From assembly GCF_900291015.1 (NCBI RefSeq), contig NZ_OLKL01000047.1, positions 89,489 to 153,488 of the forward strand: a stretch of 64,000 nucleotides of DNA, read 5' to 3'. Shown one piece after another: positions 49,817 to 58,899 of this stretch. The notes beneath the pieces are model-generated. The model did not search any database. It saw only the letters and a program-made list of their open reading frames with translations, and was not told the origin of the DNA. Position 1 is the stretch's first letter; each line of letters opens with the position of its first letter. This stretch comes from Pseudomonas persica (GTDB lineage Bacteria; Pseudomonadota; Gammaproteobacteria; Pseudomonadales; Pseudomonadaceae). The position numbers and the translations under genes were made by a program.

Positions 49817-51133
49817 ATGCTCCTCAGTCTTCTCCCCCGCTGGAAAACCCGTCAACTGATCGCGGCCTCCAGTTTCATCCTGCTCGTGGCTTGCGCAGAA
49901 AAGCCCACCGCCGCCGATGCCCTGCCGCTGGCCCCCGCCCAGCCCGCCCCGGTGGTGACCCTGCCCGGCACGACGCCCGACACCAGTACTGAAATCCAGC
50001 CTCTGCAAACCTTCGCACAATGGCAGGCGGGCTTCCGCCAGCAAGCCCTGCAAGCCGGCATTTCGCAGGACACCTTCGACCGCGCCTTCCTCGGCATCAC
50101 CCCTGACATGGACGTGATCAAGGCCGATCGCAGCCAGCCGGAGTTCACCCGTCCGGTATGGGAATACCTCGAAGGCGCTCTGTCCCCCCTGCGCGTGCGC
50201 AACGGCAAGAAACTGCTGGAGCAGAACGCCGAACTGCTGACCCGCATCGAGCAACGCTATGGCGTCGATCGCCAGGTGCTGGTCGCGGTTTGGGGCATGG
50301 AAAGCAACTTCGGCCAGTTCCAGGGCAACAAGTCGGTGATCCGCTCGCTGGCGACCCTGGCCTATGAAGGCCGCCGCCCGCAGTTCGCCCTGGACCAGCT
50401 GATCGCCGCACTGCAGATCATCCAGCAGGGCGACATCCAGCCTGAGGCCATGCGCGGCTCGTGGGCCGGCGCCATGGGCCAGACCCAGTTCATCCCGACT
50501 ACCTACAACACCCATGCCGTGGACTTCGACGGCGATGGCCGCCGCGATATCTGGAACAGCACAGCAGACGCCCTGGCCTCGACCGCGCACTACCTGCAGA
50601 GCTCAGGCTGGAAGCGTGGCCAGCTGTGGGGCTTCGAAGTGCAGGTGCCGGCAGGCTTCGATTACTGGCAGGCTGATGGCGCGCTGCGCAAGCCGGTGAG
50701 CGAGTGGCTGGCAATGGGCGTGAAACTGCCTGCCGGCACCCAGCTGCCCGTAGGTAGCAACCAGCTGTCTGCCGCCCTGCTGCTGCCAGCAGGCGCGCGT
50801 GGCCCGGCGTTCCTGGTGCTGGACAACTTCCGCGCCATCCTCAAGTACAACAACTCGTCGTCCTACGCGCTGGCGGTAAGCCTGCTGGGTGATCGCTTCA
50901 CGGGCTGGGGCTTCATTGCCGGCAGCTGGCCGAAAGAAGACTTGCCGCTCAGCCGCAGCGAGCGCATGGAGCTGCAGGACCTGCTGAACAGCAACGGGCA
51001 CGAAGCCGGTAATGCCGATGGCATCATTGGGGCCAATACCCGCAAGGCGATTCGCAATGCCCAGCAGGGGCTGGGGTGGCCGGCGGATGGGTATCCGACC
51101 CACAAGCTGCTCGAGAGCCTGCGTCAGCAGTAA
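49817..51133 (+). CDS. Lytic murein transglycosylase, MltB-2 type, with a peptidoglycan-binding domain
   Basis: The 438-residue protein is a lipoprotein (lipobox near LLVAC, cysteine near 26) cleaving peptidoglycan glycan strands to 1,6-anhydro ends. The catalytic glutamate is in VAVWGMESNFGQFQG near residue 165, and GSWAGAMGQTQFIPTTY with DFDGDGRRDIW are the MltB-like blocks. A C-terminal peptidoglycan-binding repeat (GIIGANTRKAIRNAQQGL) follows. It is not MltB itself, which is at 56729-57739. Confidence 0.88.
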   Translation: MLLSLLPRWKTRQLIAASSFILLVACAEKPTAADALPLAPAQPAPVVTLPGTTPDTSTEIQPLQTFAQWQAGFRQQALQAGISQDTFDRAFLGITPDMDVIKADRSQPEFTRPVWEYLEGALSPLRVRNGKKLLEQNAELLTRIEQRYGVDRQVLVAVWGMESNFGQFQGNKSVIRSLATLAYEGRRPQFALDQLIAALQIIQQGDIQPEAMRGSWAGAMGQTQFIPTTYNTHAVDFDGDGRRDIWNSTADALASTAHYLQSSGWKRGQLWGFEVQVPAGFDYWQADGALRKPVSEWLAMGVKLPAGTQLPVGSNQLSAALLLPAGARGPAFLVLDNFRAILKYNNSSSYALAVSLLGDRFTGWGFIAGSWPKEDLPLSRSERMELQDLLNSNGHEAGNADGIIGANTRKAIRNAQQGLGWPADGYPTHKLLESLRQQ

Positions 51134-51140
51134 GAACTTT

Positions 51141-51231
51141 GCGGCCGCATCGCCGGCAAGCCAGCTCCCACCGGGATATCATGGGCCTGACAGACTGCAC
51201 AGGACCTGTGGGAGCTGGCTTGCCGGCGATG
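51141..51231. repeat. Inverted repeat pair of the second REP variant
   Basis: GCATCGCCGGCAAGCCAGCT and its inverted mate AGCTGGCTTGCCGGCGATG, between the transglycosylase and ldcA ends. Same type as at 39419-39516. Confidence 0.85.
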
Positions 51232-51255
51232 GGCTGCAACGCAGCCCCGACAACC

Positions 51256-52194
51256 TCATGCCTTGAACAGATCCTGCTCCAGCAGCAAGCTCCGCCGATC
51301 ACTGTCCAGCCTTACCCGAGCCCCCAGCGGCAAGCACACATTCGGGTCACAATGCCCACTGCGCCATCCGGCCAGCACCGGTATACCCAGCGGCGCGAAG
51401 ATATCCTCCAGCAGAGGCGTCAGCGCCGTAGTGGTAATCCCGGCAAAGTCCCCCACCAGCACACCCTTCACCCCCTCCAGTTTGCCTGCCAGGCGCAGCT
51501 GGGTCAGTAGACGATCCACCCGGTAAAGCGGCTCGTTGACGTCCTCGATGAACAGGATGCAGCCTTGGGTATCCAGCTCGGCAATCGTCCCCAGGGTCGC
51601 GCCCAGCATCGACAGGTTGCCGCCCAGCAGCGGCCCGCTGGCCAGCCCATGCAGCACGCAGCTCAGGGCGAAGTCAGCGGGGTGCACGATCTGCTCACCT
51701 GCCCGCACCTGCCCACTCAGCTGCGCCAGCAACGAAGCCTCGGTCGGCGGCAACTTGGCCCCCAGCAGGTCGGCATTGAGCATCCCGCCATGGAAGGTGA
51801 CCAGCCCGGTATGCCGGTAGATCGCCGTGTGCAGCGCGGTGATGTCGCTGTAGCCGATCAGCGGTTTGGGGTTGCGCCGGATCAGCTCGAAATCGAGCTG
51901 GTCGAGCAGACGCATGCTGCCGTACCCCCCGCGCATGCACAAAATGGCGTCGATGGCCGGGTCGGCGAAGGCATCATGCAGGTCCTGCAGCCGCTGCTGG
52001 TCGGGCCCTGCCAGGTAGCCCCGGGCCTGAAGGGCACCCGGGTAAATGCGGCAACTGTAGCCTCGATCAACGAACCACTGGTCGACCTTGTGCTTATCCA
52101 GCCGCGCCGCGCCCGCCGGGGCGACAATGGCAAAACAGGCATTACGCGGCAGTGCGGCGGGCAGGCTGGGTGGGAAGGTTTCGGCGCAATTCAT
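51256..52194 (-). CDS. ldcA: LD-carboxypeptidase
   Basis: LdcA (peptidase family S66) removes the terminal D-alanine from murein tetrapeptides in the cytoplasm, for recycling. The 312-residue product has CMRGGYGSMRLLDQLD with the nucleophilic serine near residue 112, and EDVNEPLYRVDRLLTQL and VGHCDPN-like C-terminal blocks with the glutamate and histidine. ATG 52194 with AGGAA upstream gives the family start; a longer frame is not supported. Confidence 0.92.
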   Translation of the reverse strand: MNCAETFPPSLPAALPRNACFAIVAPAGAARLDKHKVDQWFVDRGYSCRIYPGALQARGYLAGPDQQRLQDLHDAFADPAIDAILCMRGGYGSMRLLDQLDFELIRRNPKPLIGYSDITALHTAIYRHTGLVTFHGGMLNADLLGAKLPPTEASLLAQLSGQVRAGEQIVHPADFALSCVLHGLASGPLLGGNLSMLGATLGTIAELDTQGCILFIEDVNEPLYRVDRLLTQLRLAGKLEGVKGVLVGDFAGITTTALTPLLEDIFAPLGIPVLAGWRSGHCDPNVCLPLGARVRLDSDRRSLLLEQDLFKA

Positions 52195-52220
52195 CGCGGT
52201 TCCTTGCAGCGCGTGTGGCA

Positions 52221-52261
52221 CAAACAAAAATGCCGATGCGACCCTTCGGCGCGCATCGGCA
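52221..52261 (-). terminator. Intrinsic terminator of lipA
   Basis: TGCCGATGCG pairs with CGCATCGGCA around a loop; on the minus strand the stem is followed by TTTTTGTTTG. It lies 20 bases after the lipA stop and would end the lipoate unit. Confidence 0.85.
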
Positions 52262-52281
52262 TGCGTGGCTCCATGCTTGGC

Positions 52282-53298
52282 TCAGAGCTTGATCTTGGCT
52301 TCGTGAGCTTGCTGGTCGGCGTGGTACGAAGAACGTACCAGCGGCCCGGAAGCGACGTTCTTGAAGCCCATCTTGTAACCTTCCTCGGCGAACCAGGCAA
52401 AGGTATCCGGATGGACGAAACGCTGCACCGGCAGGTGACTGCGCGACGGCTGCAGATACTGGCCGAGGGTGAGCATGTCGATGTCATGCTCGCGCATGCG
52501 CTGCATCACTTCGATCACTTCCTCGTCGGTCTCACCCAGGCCGAGCATAAGGCCCGACTTGGTCGGTACGTGCGGCACCAGCTGCTTGAACTTCTGCAGC
52601 AGGTCCAGCGACCAGTCGTAGTCCGAACCCGGGCGTGCGGCCTTGTACAGGCGCGGTACGGTCTCGAGGTTGTGGTTGAACACATCCGGCGGCTCTTGCG
52701 CGGTGATCTCCAGGGCAATATCCATGCGGCCACGGTAGTCCGGCACCAGGGTTTCCAGCTGCACGCCCGGCGACAGCGCGCGGATTTCGCGGATGCAGTC
52801 GGCGAAGTGCTGGGCACCACCGTCACGCAGGTCGTCGCGGTCCACCGAGGTGATCACCACGTACTTCAGGCGCAGGTCGGCGATGGCGATGGCCAGGTTC
52901 TTCGGCTCGTCCAGGTCCAGCGGTTTCGGCCGGCCATGGCCAACGTCGCAGAACGGGCAACGACGGGTGCAGATGTCGCCCATGATCATGAAGGTGGCGG
53001 TACCCCCGGAGAAGCACTCACCCAGGTTCGGGCAGGATGCCTCTTCGCATACGCTATGCAGCTTGTGCTTGCGCAACAGCTGCTTGATGCGGTCTACCTC
53101 GGGCGAAACCGGGATACGCACGCGGATCCAGTCGGGCTTCTTCGGCAACTCGTCGGTAGGGATGATCTTCACCGGGATGCGCGCCACCTTTTCGGCACCA
53201 CGCAGCTTGACCCCGGCTTCCACCTTTTTCGGCGCTGGGCGCGGGGTGGCATCCTGGGTAGGTATCAGGTTCGGCACGGTTTCTTGCACAGTTGTCAT
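52282..53298 (-). CDS. lipA: Lipoyl synthase
   Basis: LipA inserts the two sulphur atoms into octanoyl-protein using radical SAM chemistry. The 338-residue protein has the auxiliary cluster cysteines in CEEASCPNLGEC near residue 90, the radical SAM motif CTRRCPFCDV near 120 and the RSSYHAD end. The N-terminal basic extension is usual in Pseudomonas. lipB starts upstream with only two bases between them; both act on lipoyl groups of 2-oxoacid dehydrogenases. Confidence 0.97.
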   Translation of the reverse strand: MTTVQETVPNLIPTQDATPRPAPKKVEAGVKLRGAEKVARIPVKIIPTDELPKKPDWIRVRIPVSPEVDRIKQLLRKHKLHSVCEEASCPNLGECFSGGTATFMIMGDICTRRCPFCDVGHGRPKPLDLDEPKNLAIAIADLRLKYVVITSVDRDDLRDGGAQHFADCIREIRALSPGVQLETLVPDYRGRMDIALEITAQEPPDVFNHNLETVPRLYKAARPGSDYDWSLDLLQKFKQLVPHVPTKSGLMLGLGETDEEVIEVMQRMREHDIDMLTLGQYLQPSRSHLPVQRFVHPDTFAWFAEEGYKMGFKNVASGPLVRSSYHADQQAHEAKIKL

Positions 53299-53300
53299 AT

Positions 53301-53948
53301 TCAGTCGATTCCGCCCGTGAGGGTCGTCTGCTCAGCGTAGTCGAGGTGCTTGACCAGCTGTCCGCGCAGCCTTGTCCTGACCTCGTCGAGTTCGATCGGA
53401 CCTGCCAGGTCGCGCAGCTGGGTCATCGCCAGCCCCGCATAGCCGCAGGGGTTGATTCGGCGGAATGGCGCAAGGTCCATGTCCACGTTCAGGGCAAGGC
53501 CATGGAACGAACGGCCGTTGCGGATTCGCAGGCCGAGGGAGGCGATTTTCGCTCCGTCGACATAGACGCCCGGAGCATCGGGCTTGGCCGCTGCCTGGAC
53601 ATCGTAACTGGCGAGCAGGGCGATGAGGGTCTGCTCGATACGGCTGACCAGCTCACGCACGCCAAAGCCCAGCCGGCGCACATCCAGCAGCAGGTAGGCC
53701 ACCAGCTGCCCGGGGCCATGATAGGTCACCTGGCCACCGCGGTCGGTCTGCACCACCGGGATGTCACCCGGCACCAGCAGGTGCTCGGCCTTGCCGGCCT
53801 GGCCCTGGGTGAAAACTGCGGGGTGCTCGACCAGCCAGATTTCATCCTGGCTGTCCGGGCTGCGCTGCTCGGTGAAGCGACGCATGGCCTCCAGCACCGG
53901 TTCGTAGGGCTGCAGGCCAAGCTCGCGAAAACCGAGACAGGCAGACAT
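53301..53948 (-). CDS. lipB: Octanoyl-[ACP]:protein N-octanoyltransferase
   Basis: LipB transfers octanoate from acyl carrier protein to the lipoyl domain. The 215-residue protein shows RGGQVTYHGPGQLVAYLL near residue 70 and the reactive cysteine in INPCGYAGL near 170, with the conserved lysine in GAKIASLGLRIR. ATG 53948 overlaps the ybeD stop by one base (TGATG). It lies between ybeD and lipA in the normal order. Confidence 0.95.
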   Translation of the reverse strand: MSACLGFRELGLQPYEPVLEAMRRFTEQRSPDSQDEIWLVEHPAVFTQGQAGKAEHLLVPGDIPVVQTDRGGQVTYHGPGQLVAYLLLDVRRLGFGVRELVSRIEQTLIALLASYDVQAAAKPDAPGVYVDGAKIASLGLRIRNGRSFHGLALNVDMDLAPFRRINPCGYAGLAMTQLRDLAGPIELDEVRTRLRGQLVKHLDYAEQTTLTGGID

Positions 53949-54223
53949 CAGAGCACCATTTTCACGATGCCGGTAGCGCGCAGGGCACTGTTGATATCGT
54001 GCAGCTGGTTCTCGCTTTCGGCAACGATGTGCAATTGCACGGTGGTGTACTTGCCTTCCTTGCTCTGGCGCTCGGCCAGGGTGGAAAGGTCGACCTTGGC
54101 GTGCTTGCTGAGGATCTCGATCACCGTGTCGCGGAAACCGACGACGGTGTCGCCGATGACCTTGATCGGATAATCGTCGCAGGGGAATTCGATCTTGTGC
54201 GACTTGACGTCTGGTTCGCTCAT
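53948..54223 (-). CDS. ybeD: DUF493 / YbeD family protein
   Basis: The 91-residue protein is of the ACT-like YbeD (DUF493) family (FPCDDYPIKVIGDTVVGFRD and YTTVQLHIVAESENQLHDIN). In E. coli and many gammaproteobacteria it stands between dacA and lipB, as here; a role in lipoate metabolism has been suggested. It precedes lipB with a one-base overlap. Confidence 0.93.
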   Translation of the reverse strand: MSEPDVKSHKIEFPCDDYPIKVIGDTVVGFRDTVIEILSKHAKVDLSTLAERQSKEGKYTTVQLHIVAESENQLHDINSALRATGIVKMVL

Positions 54224-54259
54224 GGCGGAAACGGCCTCGTAAGCCGTGGCAACAACAAC

Positions 54260-54282
54260 GCCCCCGCGCGATACGCGGGGGC
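54260..54282 (-). terminator. GC-rich hairpin after dacA
   Basis: GCCCCCGCG CGATA CGCGGGGGC is a strong 9-bp stem 15 bases after the dacA stop codon. The minus-strand flank is GTTGTTGTTG, a weak T-rich run, so termination is likely but not certain. Confidence 0.55.
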
Positions 54283-54296
54283 ATGCAGGTCACGTA

Positions 54297-55457
54297 TCAG
54301 TTGAACAACCCGTAGAAGAATAGACGGATGCTATCCCACATACGGCGGAAGAAACCACCTTCCTCGACGCCATCGAGGGCGATCAGGTCGGCGCTGTGAA
54401 CCACTTTCTCGTCCAGTTTGACTTCCACTTTGCCGATCACGTCACCTTTGGCGATAGGCGCGGTGAGCTGCGGGTTCATGGTCATCGAAGCTTGCAGGCG
54501 CTTCAATTGGCCTTTAGGCATAGTCAAGGTCAGGTCGTTGGCCAGGCCCGCTTTCACTTCGCTGGTGACACCCTTCCAGACCGGCGACTTGGTCAGCTCG
54601 GTACCCTTCTGGTAGAAGGTCTGGGTTTCGAAGAAGCGGAAGCCATAAGTCAGCAGCTTCTGGGTCTCGGCAGCACGCGATTGCTCGCTGTTGGTGCCGA
54701 ACACCACGGCGATCAGGCGCTGACCATCACGAACGGCCGAAGCCACCATGCAATAGCCGGCTTCGTCGGTGTGGCCGGTCTTCAGGCCGTCGACGGTCTT
54801 GTCACGCCACAGCAGCAGGTTGCGGTTGGGCTGCTTGATGTTGTTCCAGAAGAATTCCTTCTGCGAATAGATGGCGTAGTGGGCCGGGTCGACATTGATG
54901 ATCGCCCGGGCCAGGGTTGCCATGTCATGGGCCGACGAGTAGTGGTCCGGATGCGGCAGACCGGTCGGGTTCATGAAGTGGCTGTTGGCCATGCCCAGGT
55001 CGGCAGCGGTCTTGTTCATCATGTCGGCGAAGGCGTCTTCGCTGCCGGCGATGTGCTCGGCCAGGGCGACCGAGGCGTCGTTGCCGGACTGAATGATGAT
55101 GCCGTGCAGCAGGTCGCTGACGGTCACCTGGCTGCCCACCTTGATGAACATGCGCGAACCACCGGTACGCCAGGCGTTTTCGCTGACGGTAACCGGGTCG
55201 TTCTCACCGATCTGGCCGCGGCGGATGTCCAGGGTGGCGATGTAGGCGGTCATCAGCTTGGTCAGGCTGGCTGGCGGCAGGCGCTCGTCACCGTTGTTCT
55301 CGACCAGCACGTTGCCGCTGGACGCGTCCATGAGTACATAGGACTTGGCTGCCAGTTGCGGTGGAGCCGGCGTCATCTGCTCAGCCGCGAAGGCGGCAGG
55401 CGTGATCATCAGCAGTACGGGCAGGCAAAGTCGTTTGGCAAGGTTGGTGATGTTCAT
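54297..55457 (-). CDS. dacA: D-alanyl-D-alanine carboxypeptidase (DacA/DacC type, penicillin-binding protein 5/6)
   Basis: A 386-residue low-molecular-weight PBP that trims the terminal D-alanine from pentapeptides. After a signal peptide come SLTKLM near residue 65, SGNDASVALAEHIA near 125 and KTGHTDEAGYCMV near 230. The C-terminal anchor is an amphipathic helix (MWDSIRLFFYGLFN). It leads toward ybeD-lipB and is preceded by a REP pair and rlpA. In Pseudomonas the gene is also called dacC. Confidence 0.95.
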   Translation of the reverse strand: MNITNLAKRLCLPVLLMITPAAFAAEQMTPAPPQLAAKSYVLMDASSGNVLVENNGDERLPPASLTKLMTAYIATLDIRRGQIGENDPVTVSENAWRTGGSRMFIKVGSQVTVSDLLHGIIIQSGNDASVALAEHIAGSEDAFADMMNKTAADLGMANSHFMNPTGLPHPDHYSSAHDMATLARAIINVDPAHYAIYSQKEFFWNNIKQPNRNLLLWRDKTVDGLKTGHTDEAGYCMVASAVRDGQRLIAVVFGTNSEQSRAAETQKLLTYGFRFFETQTFYQKGTELTKSPVWKGVTSEVKAGLANDLTLTMPKGQLKRLQASMTMNPQLTAPIAKGDVIGKVEVKLDEKVVHSADLIALDGVEEGGFFRRMWDSIRLFFYGLFN

Positions 55458-55642
55458 CCGTCTCTCGAAAATCGCTAATGGTCTGATGTTCCCTGGGCAA
55501 GATCATGTGCCCAGCGCCAGTCAGTCTAGTTTTTGTGGCCGTAGGCCAGGCTCGCAACATGCGGCTTTATGTCGCTGCGGGCAAAAACCGACATTGTACA
55601 TGGCCGCGCCCGGCAATTCATGACAAAACCGACAGTTTGGCG

Positions 55643-55721
55643 TGGCCTTCTTCGCGGGTAAACCCGCTCCCACAGGTTCATGCGAACCCCTGTGGGAGCG
55701 GGTTTACCCGCGAAGAAGGCC
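55643..55721. repeat. Inverted REP pair between rlpA and dacA
   Basis: GGCCTTCTTCGCGGGTAAAC and the inverted CCTGTGGGAGCGGGTTTACC, about 12 bases apart, almost perfect. It ends just before the rlpA stop. Confidence 0.88.
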
Positions 55722-55727
55722 ACGCGG

Positions 55728-56729
55728 TCAGTCTGCTGTGACCAGCTTGGCCTGCCCCAGGTTCGCCAGGCGGATGCTGTCCTGCGCCTGCTGGATCTCG
55801 CCCTGGCTGCCAATCGGCCCCAGGCGCACCCGGTGCAAGGTCTGCTGGTTACGCACGATCGAGCTGATGAACACTGGCGCGCTGACCATGCTGCTGAGCT
55901 TGGAGCGCAGCAGTTCGGCGGCGTCCGGGTTGGCGAAAGCGCCGACCTGCAGGAAGCTGCCGCCGTTGCCACCTGGTACGTTATTGCCAGCCACCTGCAC
56001 CGGCACCACCGGCGCCGCATGCTGCTGGGGCGGCGGGGTCCATTGCTCGACGCGTCCGGTACTGGCCGGGAGCGCCTGGGTCTGGGCCACCTGCGGCTCT
56101 TTCAGCACCATCGGTGGCGTCTGGCCACGCTGGGCCCACCACTGCTGCGGGTCGATACCCTCGACACGCACGTGCGCGGTACCGATCTCGGCATAACCGA
56201 GCTTTTTCGCCGCGGCATAGGACAGGTCGATGATACGGTCGGAATAGAACGGGCCGCGGTCGTTTACCCGCAGGATCACGCTGCGACCGTTGGCCAGGTT
56301 GGTCACCCGCACGTAGGCCGGCAGCGGCAGGGTCTTGTGCGCCGCGCTCATGCCGTACAGGTCGTACAGCTCGCCGTTGGCGGTGTTCTGGCCGTGGAAC
56401 TTGGTGCCGTACCACGACGCGGTGCCCTCGGCGCGGTAGTTGCGCGAGTCCTGCATCGGGTAGTAGGTCTTGCCCAGCACCGTGTACGGGTTGGCCTTGT
56501 AGTTGCCGGTGTGCACGGTTGGCGTGGCGTCGGGGATCTTGTTCACATCCACGTCCCACCACGGTGCGCCGTCCTTGTGCGCCCGGTTGATGTCCAGGCC
56601 CGGCTGGGCGCGCACCACATTGCCGCCGCTTTGCTGGGGCGGGCGGCTGGACGAACAGCTGGTCAGCACCACGCCGACGGCGAGACAGGTGAGCAGTTTG
56701 AAGGTGTTGCCAGAGATGATTGCGCGCAT
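55728..56729 (-). CDS. rlpA: Septal-ring lytic transglycosylase RlpA
   Basis: RlpA of Pseudomonas cuts glycan strands without stem peptides at the division septum. The 333-residue lipoprotein has lipobox LTSC near residue 25, a DPBB fold (GTASWYGTKFHGQNTANGE, then VNDRGPFYSDRIIDLSYAAA) near 110-200, and a C-terminal SPOR domain (GSFLQVGAFANPDAAELLRS). Its ATG overlaps the mltB stop by one base (TAATG). Confidence 0.94.
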   Translation of the reverse strand: MRAIISGNTFKLLTCLAVGVVLTSCSSSRPPQQSGGNVVRAQPGLDINRAHKDGAPWWDVDVNKIPDATPTVHTGNYKANPYTVLGKTYYPMQDSRNYRAEGTASWYGTKFHGQNTANGELYDLYGMSAAHKTLPLPAYVRVTNLANGRSVILRVNDRGPFYSDRIIDLSYAAAKKLGYAEIGTAHVRVEGIDPQQWWAQRGQTPPMVLKEPQVAQTQALPASTGRVEQWTPPPQQHAAPVVPVQVAGNNVPGGNGGSFLQVGAFANPDAAELLRSKLSSMVSAPVFISSIVRNQQTLHRVRLGPIGSQGEIQQAQDSIRLANLGQAKLVTAD

Positions 56730-57739
56730 TACTTGACGCCCCGTGCTTGAACCAGCTGTTCCGAAAGCTGATGCACCGCCATGGCATACATCACGCTGCG
56801 GTTGTAGCGAGTGATCGCGTAGAAGTTCTTCAGGCCCATCCAGTACTCGGGGCCATTGTCGCCCTCGAGACGGAAGGCGGTAACCGGCAGATCATCGCGC
56901 AACGAATCATGGACCGACCAGCCGAGCGTACGCAACTCCCCTACCGTTTTTACCGGCTCGATGCCAGTAGTCAGGCCTTCGTCAGCGCGCGCACCGTCCA
57001 CCCAGGCGCGACTGACCACACCTTCACCGGCCACCCAGCCGTGGCGCTTGAAGTAGCTGGCCACGCTGCCGATGGCATCGTCCGGGTTGTTCCAGATATT
57101 GATGTGGCCGTCGCCGTCGAAGTCCACCGCAAAGTTGCGGAAGCTGCTCGGCATGAACTGCGGCAGGCCCATGGCGCCGGCGTAGGAGCCTTTGAGCGTC
57201 AGCGGGTCAAGCTGCTCCTCGCGGGCCAGCAGCAGGAATTCACGCAGCTCCTTGCGGAAGAACTCGGCCCGCGGCGGGTAGTCGAAGCCCAGGGTCGACA
57301 AAGCATCGATCACCCGGTAGTTGCCGGTGTTGCGGCCGAAGAAAGTTTCCACGCCGATGATCGCGACGATGTACTGCGCCGGCACGCCGTATTCCTGCTC
57401 GGCGCGGGCCAGCACCGCCTCATGCTGGCGCCAGAAGTCCACACCGCGGGCGATGCGCGCGTCGGTGATGAACATCGGCCGGTAGTCCTTCCACGGTTTT
57501 ACCCGTTCGGCCGGGCGCGAAATGGCGTCGAGGATCGACTGCTTGCGCTGCACCTCACGGAACACACCCATCAGCTGCTCGGGGGCAAAGCCATGGTCGC
57601 GGCTCATTTCGCCAACGAACTGGGCCACCTGGGGCGAGCCCTGGTAATCGCCGGCATGGGCCAGCTGTACAGCGCCGAACAGGCCCACCGCACCAATCCA
57701 CGGCGCACAACGGGCAGCCCAGTTACGCACTGCTTGCAT
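56729..57739 (-). CDS. mltB: Lytic transglycosylase MltB/SltB
   Basis: The 336-residue murein hydrolase has a signal-type N-terminus (ending in AVQLAHAGDYQ), the catalytic glutamate in VAIIGVETFFGRNTG near 140 and GSYAGAMGLPQFMPSSF with DFDGDGHINIW. It is followed by rlpA with a one-base overlap and is preceded by rodA at 17 bases, in a conserved elongation block. ATG 57739 was chosen; the GTG at 57751 is an alternative. The longer upstream frame would overlap rodA. Confidence 0.93.
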   Translation of the reverse strand: MQAVRNWAARCAPWIGAVGLFGAVQLAHAGDYQGSPQVAQFVGEMSRDHGFAPEQLMGVFREVQRKQSILDAISRPAERVKPWKDYRPMFITDARIARGVDFWRQHEAVLARAEQEYGVPAQYIVAIIGVETFFGRNTGNYRVIDALSTLGFDYPPRAEFFRKELREFLLLAREEQLDPLTLKGSYAGAMGLPQFMPSSFRNFAVDFDGDGHINIWNNPDDAIGSVASYFKRHGWVAGEGVVSRAWVDGARADEGLTTGIEPVKTVGELRTLGWSVHDSLRDDLPVTAFRLEGDNGPEYWMGLKNFYAITRYNRSVMYAMAVHQLSEQLVQARGVK

Positions 57740-57756
57740 GAAATTCTTCACCTTAT

Positions 57757-58899
57757 TCAAACCTGCGCGATCCATTTGCGGTGCGTATGGATCGACATCA
57801 GAACGCCAAACGCTGACAGCAGCGTCACCAACGAAGTTCCGCCATAGCTGATGAAGGGCAGCGGCACGCCCACCACGGGCAGAAGGCCGCTGACCATACC
57901 GATATTGACGAACACGTATACAAAGAAGGTCATGGTCAGGCTGCCCGCCAGCAGCTTGCCGAACAGGGTCTGCGCCTGGGCGGTGATCATCAGGCCACGG
58001 CCGATCAGCAGCAGGTAGACGATCAGCAGCAGGCAGATGCCGACCAGGCCGAATTCCTCGCCGAGCACGGCGATGATGAAGTCGGTGTGGCTTTCCGGCA
58101 GGAAGTCCAGGTGCGACTGGGTGCCGAGCAGCCAGCCCTTGCCGAACACCCCGCCCGAGCCGATCGCCGCCTTCGACTGGATGATGTTCCAGCCAGTGCC
58201 CAACGGGTCGCTTTCCGGGTCGAGGAAGGTCAGTACCCGCTGCTTCTGGTAGTCGTGCATGACGAAGAACCACATCGCCACCGCCACTGGCACTGCCGCC
58301 GCCAGCACGCTGAGGATCCAGCGCCAGCGCAGGCCACCCATGAACAGCACGAAGGCCCCGGAGGCGAGGATCAGCAGCGCCGTGCCCAGGTCGGGCTGGC
58401 GCACGATCAGGATGAACGGCACGCCGATCAGCACCAGGCTGATCGCCACGTGCTTCAGATGCGGCGGCAAGGTGCGCTTGGACAGGTACCAGGCGATGGT
58501 CGCCGGCATGATGATCTTCATGAACTCCGAGGGCTGGAAGCGGATCACCCCGGGGATGTTGATCCAGCGCGTGGCGCCCATGGCGTTGTGGCCCATCACG
58601 TCCACCACCACCAGCAACAGCACCCCGGCCAGGTAGGCCAGCGGCACCCAGCGGGCCATGAAACGTGGCTCCAGCTGGGCGATGATGAACATCGACACCA
58701 GGCCGATGCCGAACGAGGTGGCCTGCTTGAGCAGCAGGTCCCAGTTCTTGCCACTGGCCGAATACAGAACGAACAGGCTGCCGGCCGCGAGGGTCAGCAG
58801 AATGATCAGCAAAGGGCCGTCGACGTGGATGCGCTGCAGAAAGCTGGCGCGCCGACGCATCACATCCTCGCTGGAGAGCATGCGATCGAAATTGTTCAT
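57757..58899 (-). CDS. rodA: Rod-shape glycosyltransferase RodA (SEDS family)
   Basis: RodA polymerises glycan strands for side-wall growth with PBP2. The 380-residue protein has about ten membrane helices, the catalytic-region loop with DPESDPLGTGWNIIQSKAAIGSGG near residue 225, and VVGVPLPFISYGGTSL near 340. Its ATG overlaps the mrdA stop by one base, so the two subunits are co-translated. Confidence 0.97.
   Translation of the reverse strand: MNNFDRMLSSEDVMRRRASFLQRIHVDGPLLIILLTLAAGSLFVLYSASGKNWDLLLKQATSFGIGLVSMFIIAQLEPRFMARWVPLAYLAGVLLLVVVDVMGHNAMGATRWINIPGVIRFQPSEFMKIIMPATIAWYLSKRTLPPHLKHVAISLVLIGVPFILIVRQPDLGTALLILASGAFVLFMGGLRWRWILSVLAAAVPVAVAMWFFVMHDYQKQRVLTFLDPESDPLGTGWNIIQSKAAIGSGGVFGKGWLLGTQSHLDFLPESHTDFIIAVLGEEFGLVGICLLLIVYLLLIGRGLMITAQAQTLFGKLLAGSLTMTFFVYVFVNIGMVSGLLPVVGVPLPFISYGGTSLVTLLSAFGVLMSIHTHRKWIAQV

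Noticed and set aside
11537..55721. Repeated palindromes considered as CRISPR
   Set aside because: Repeats occur as inverted pairs in separate spacers with no regular array and no cas genes; they are REP elements.
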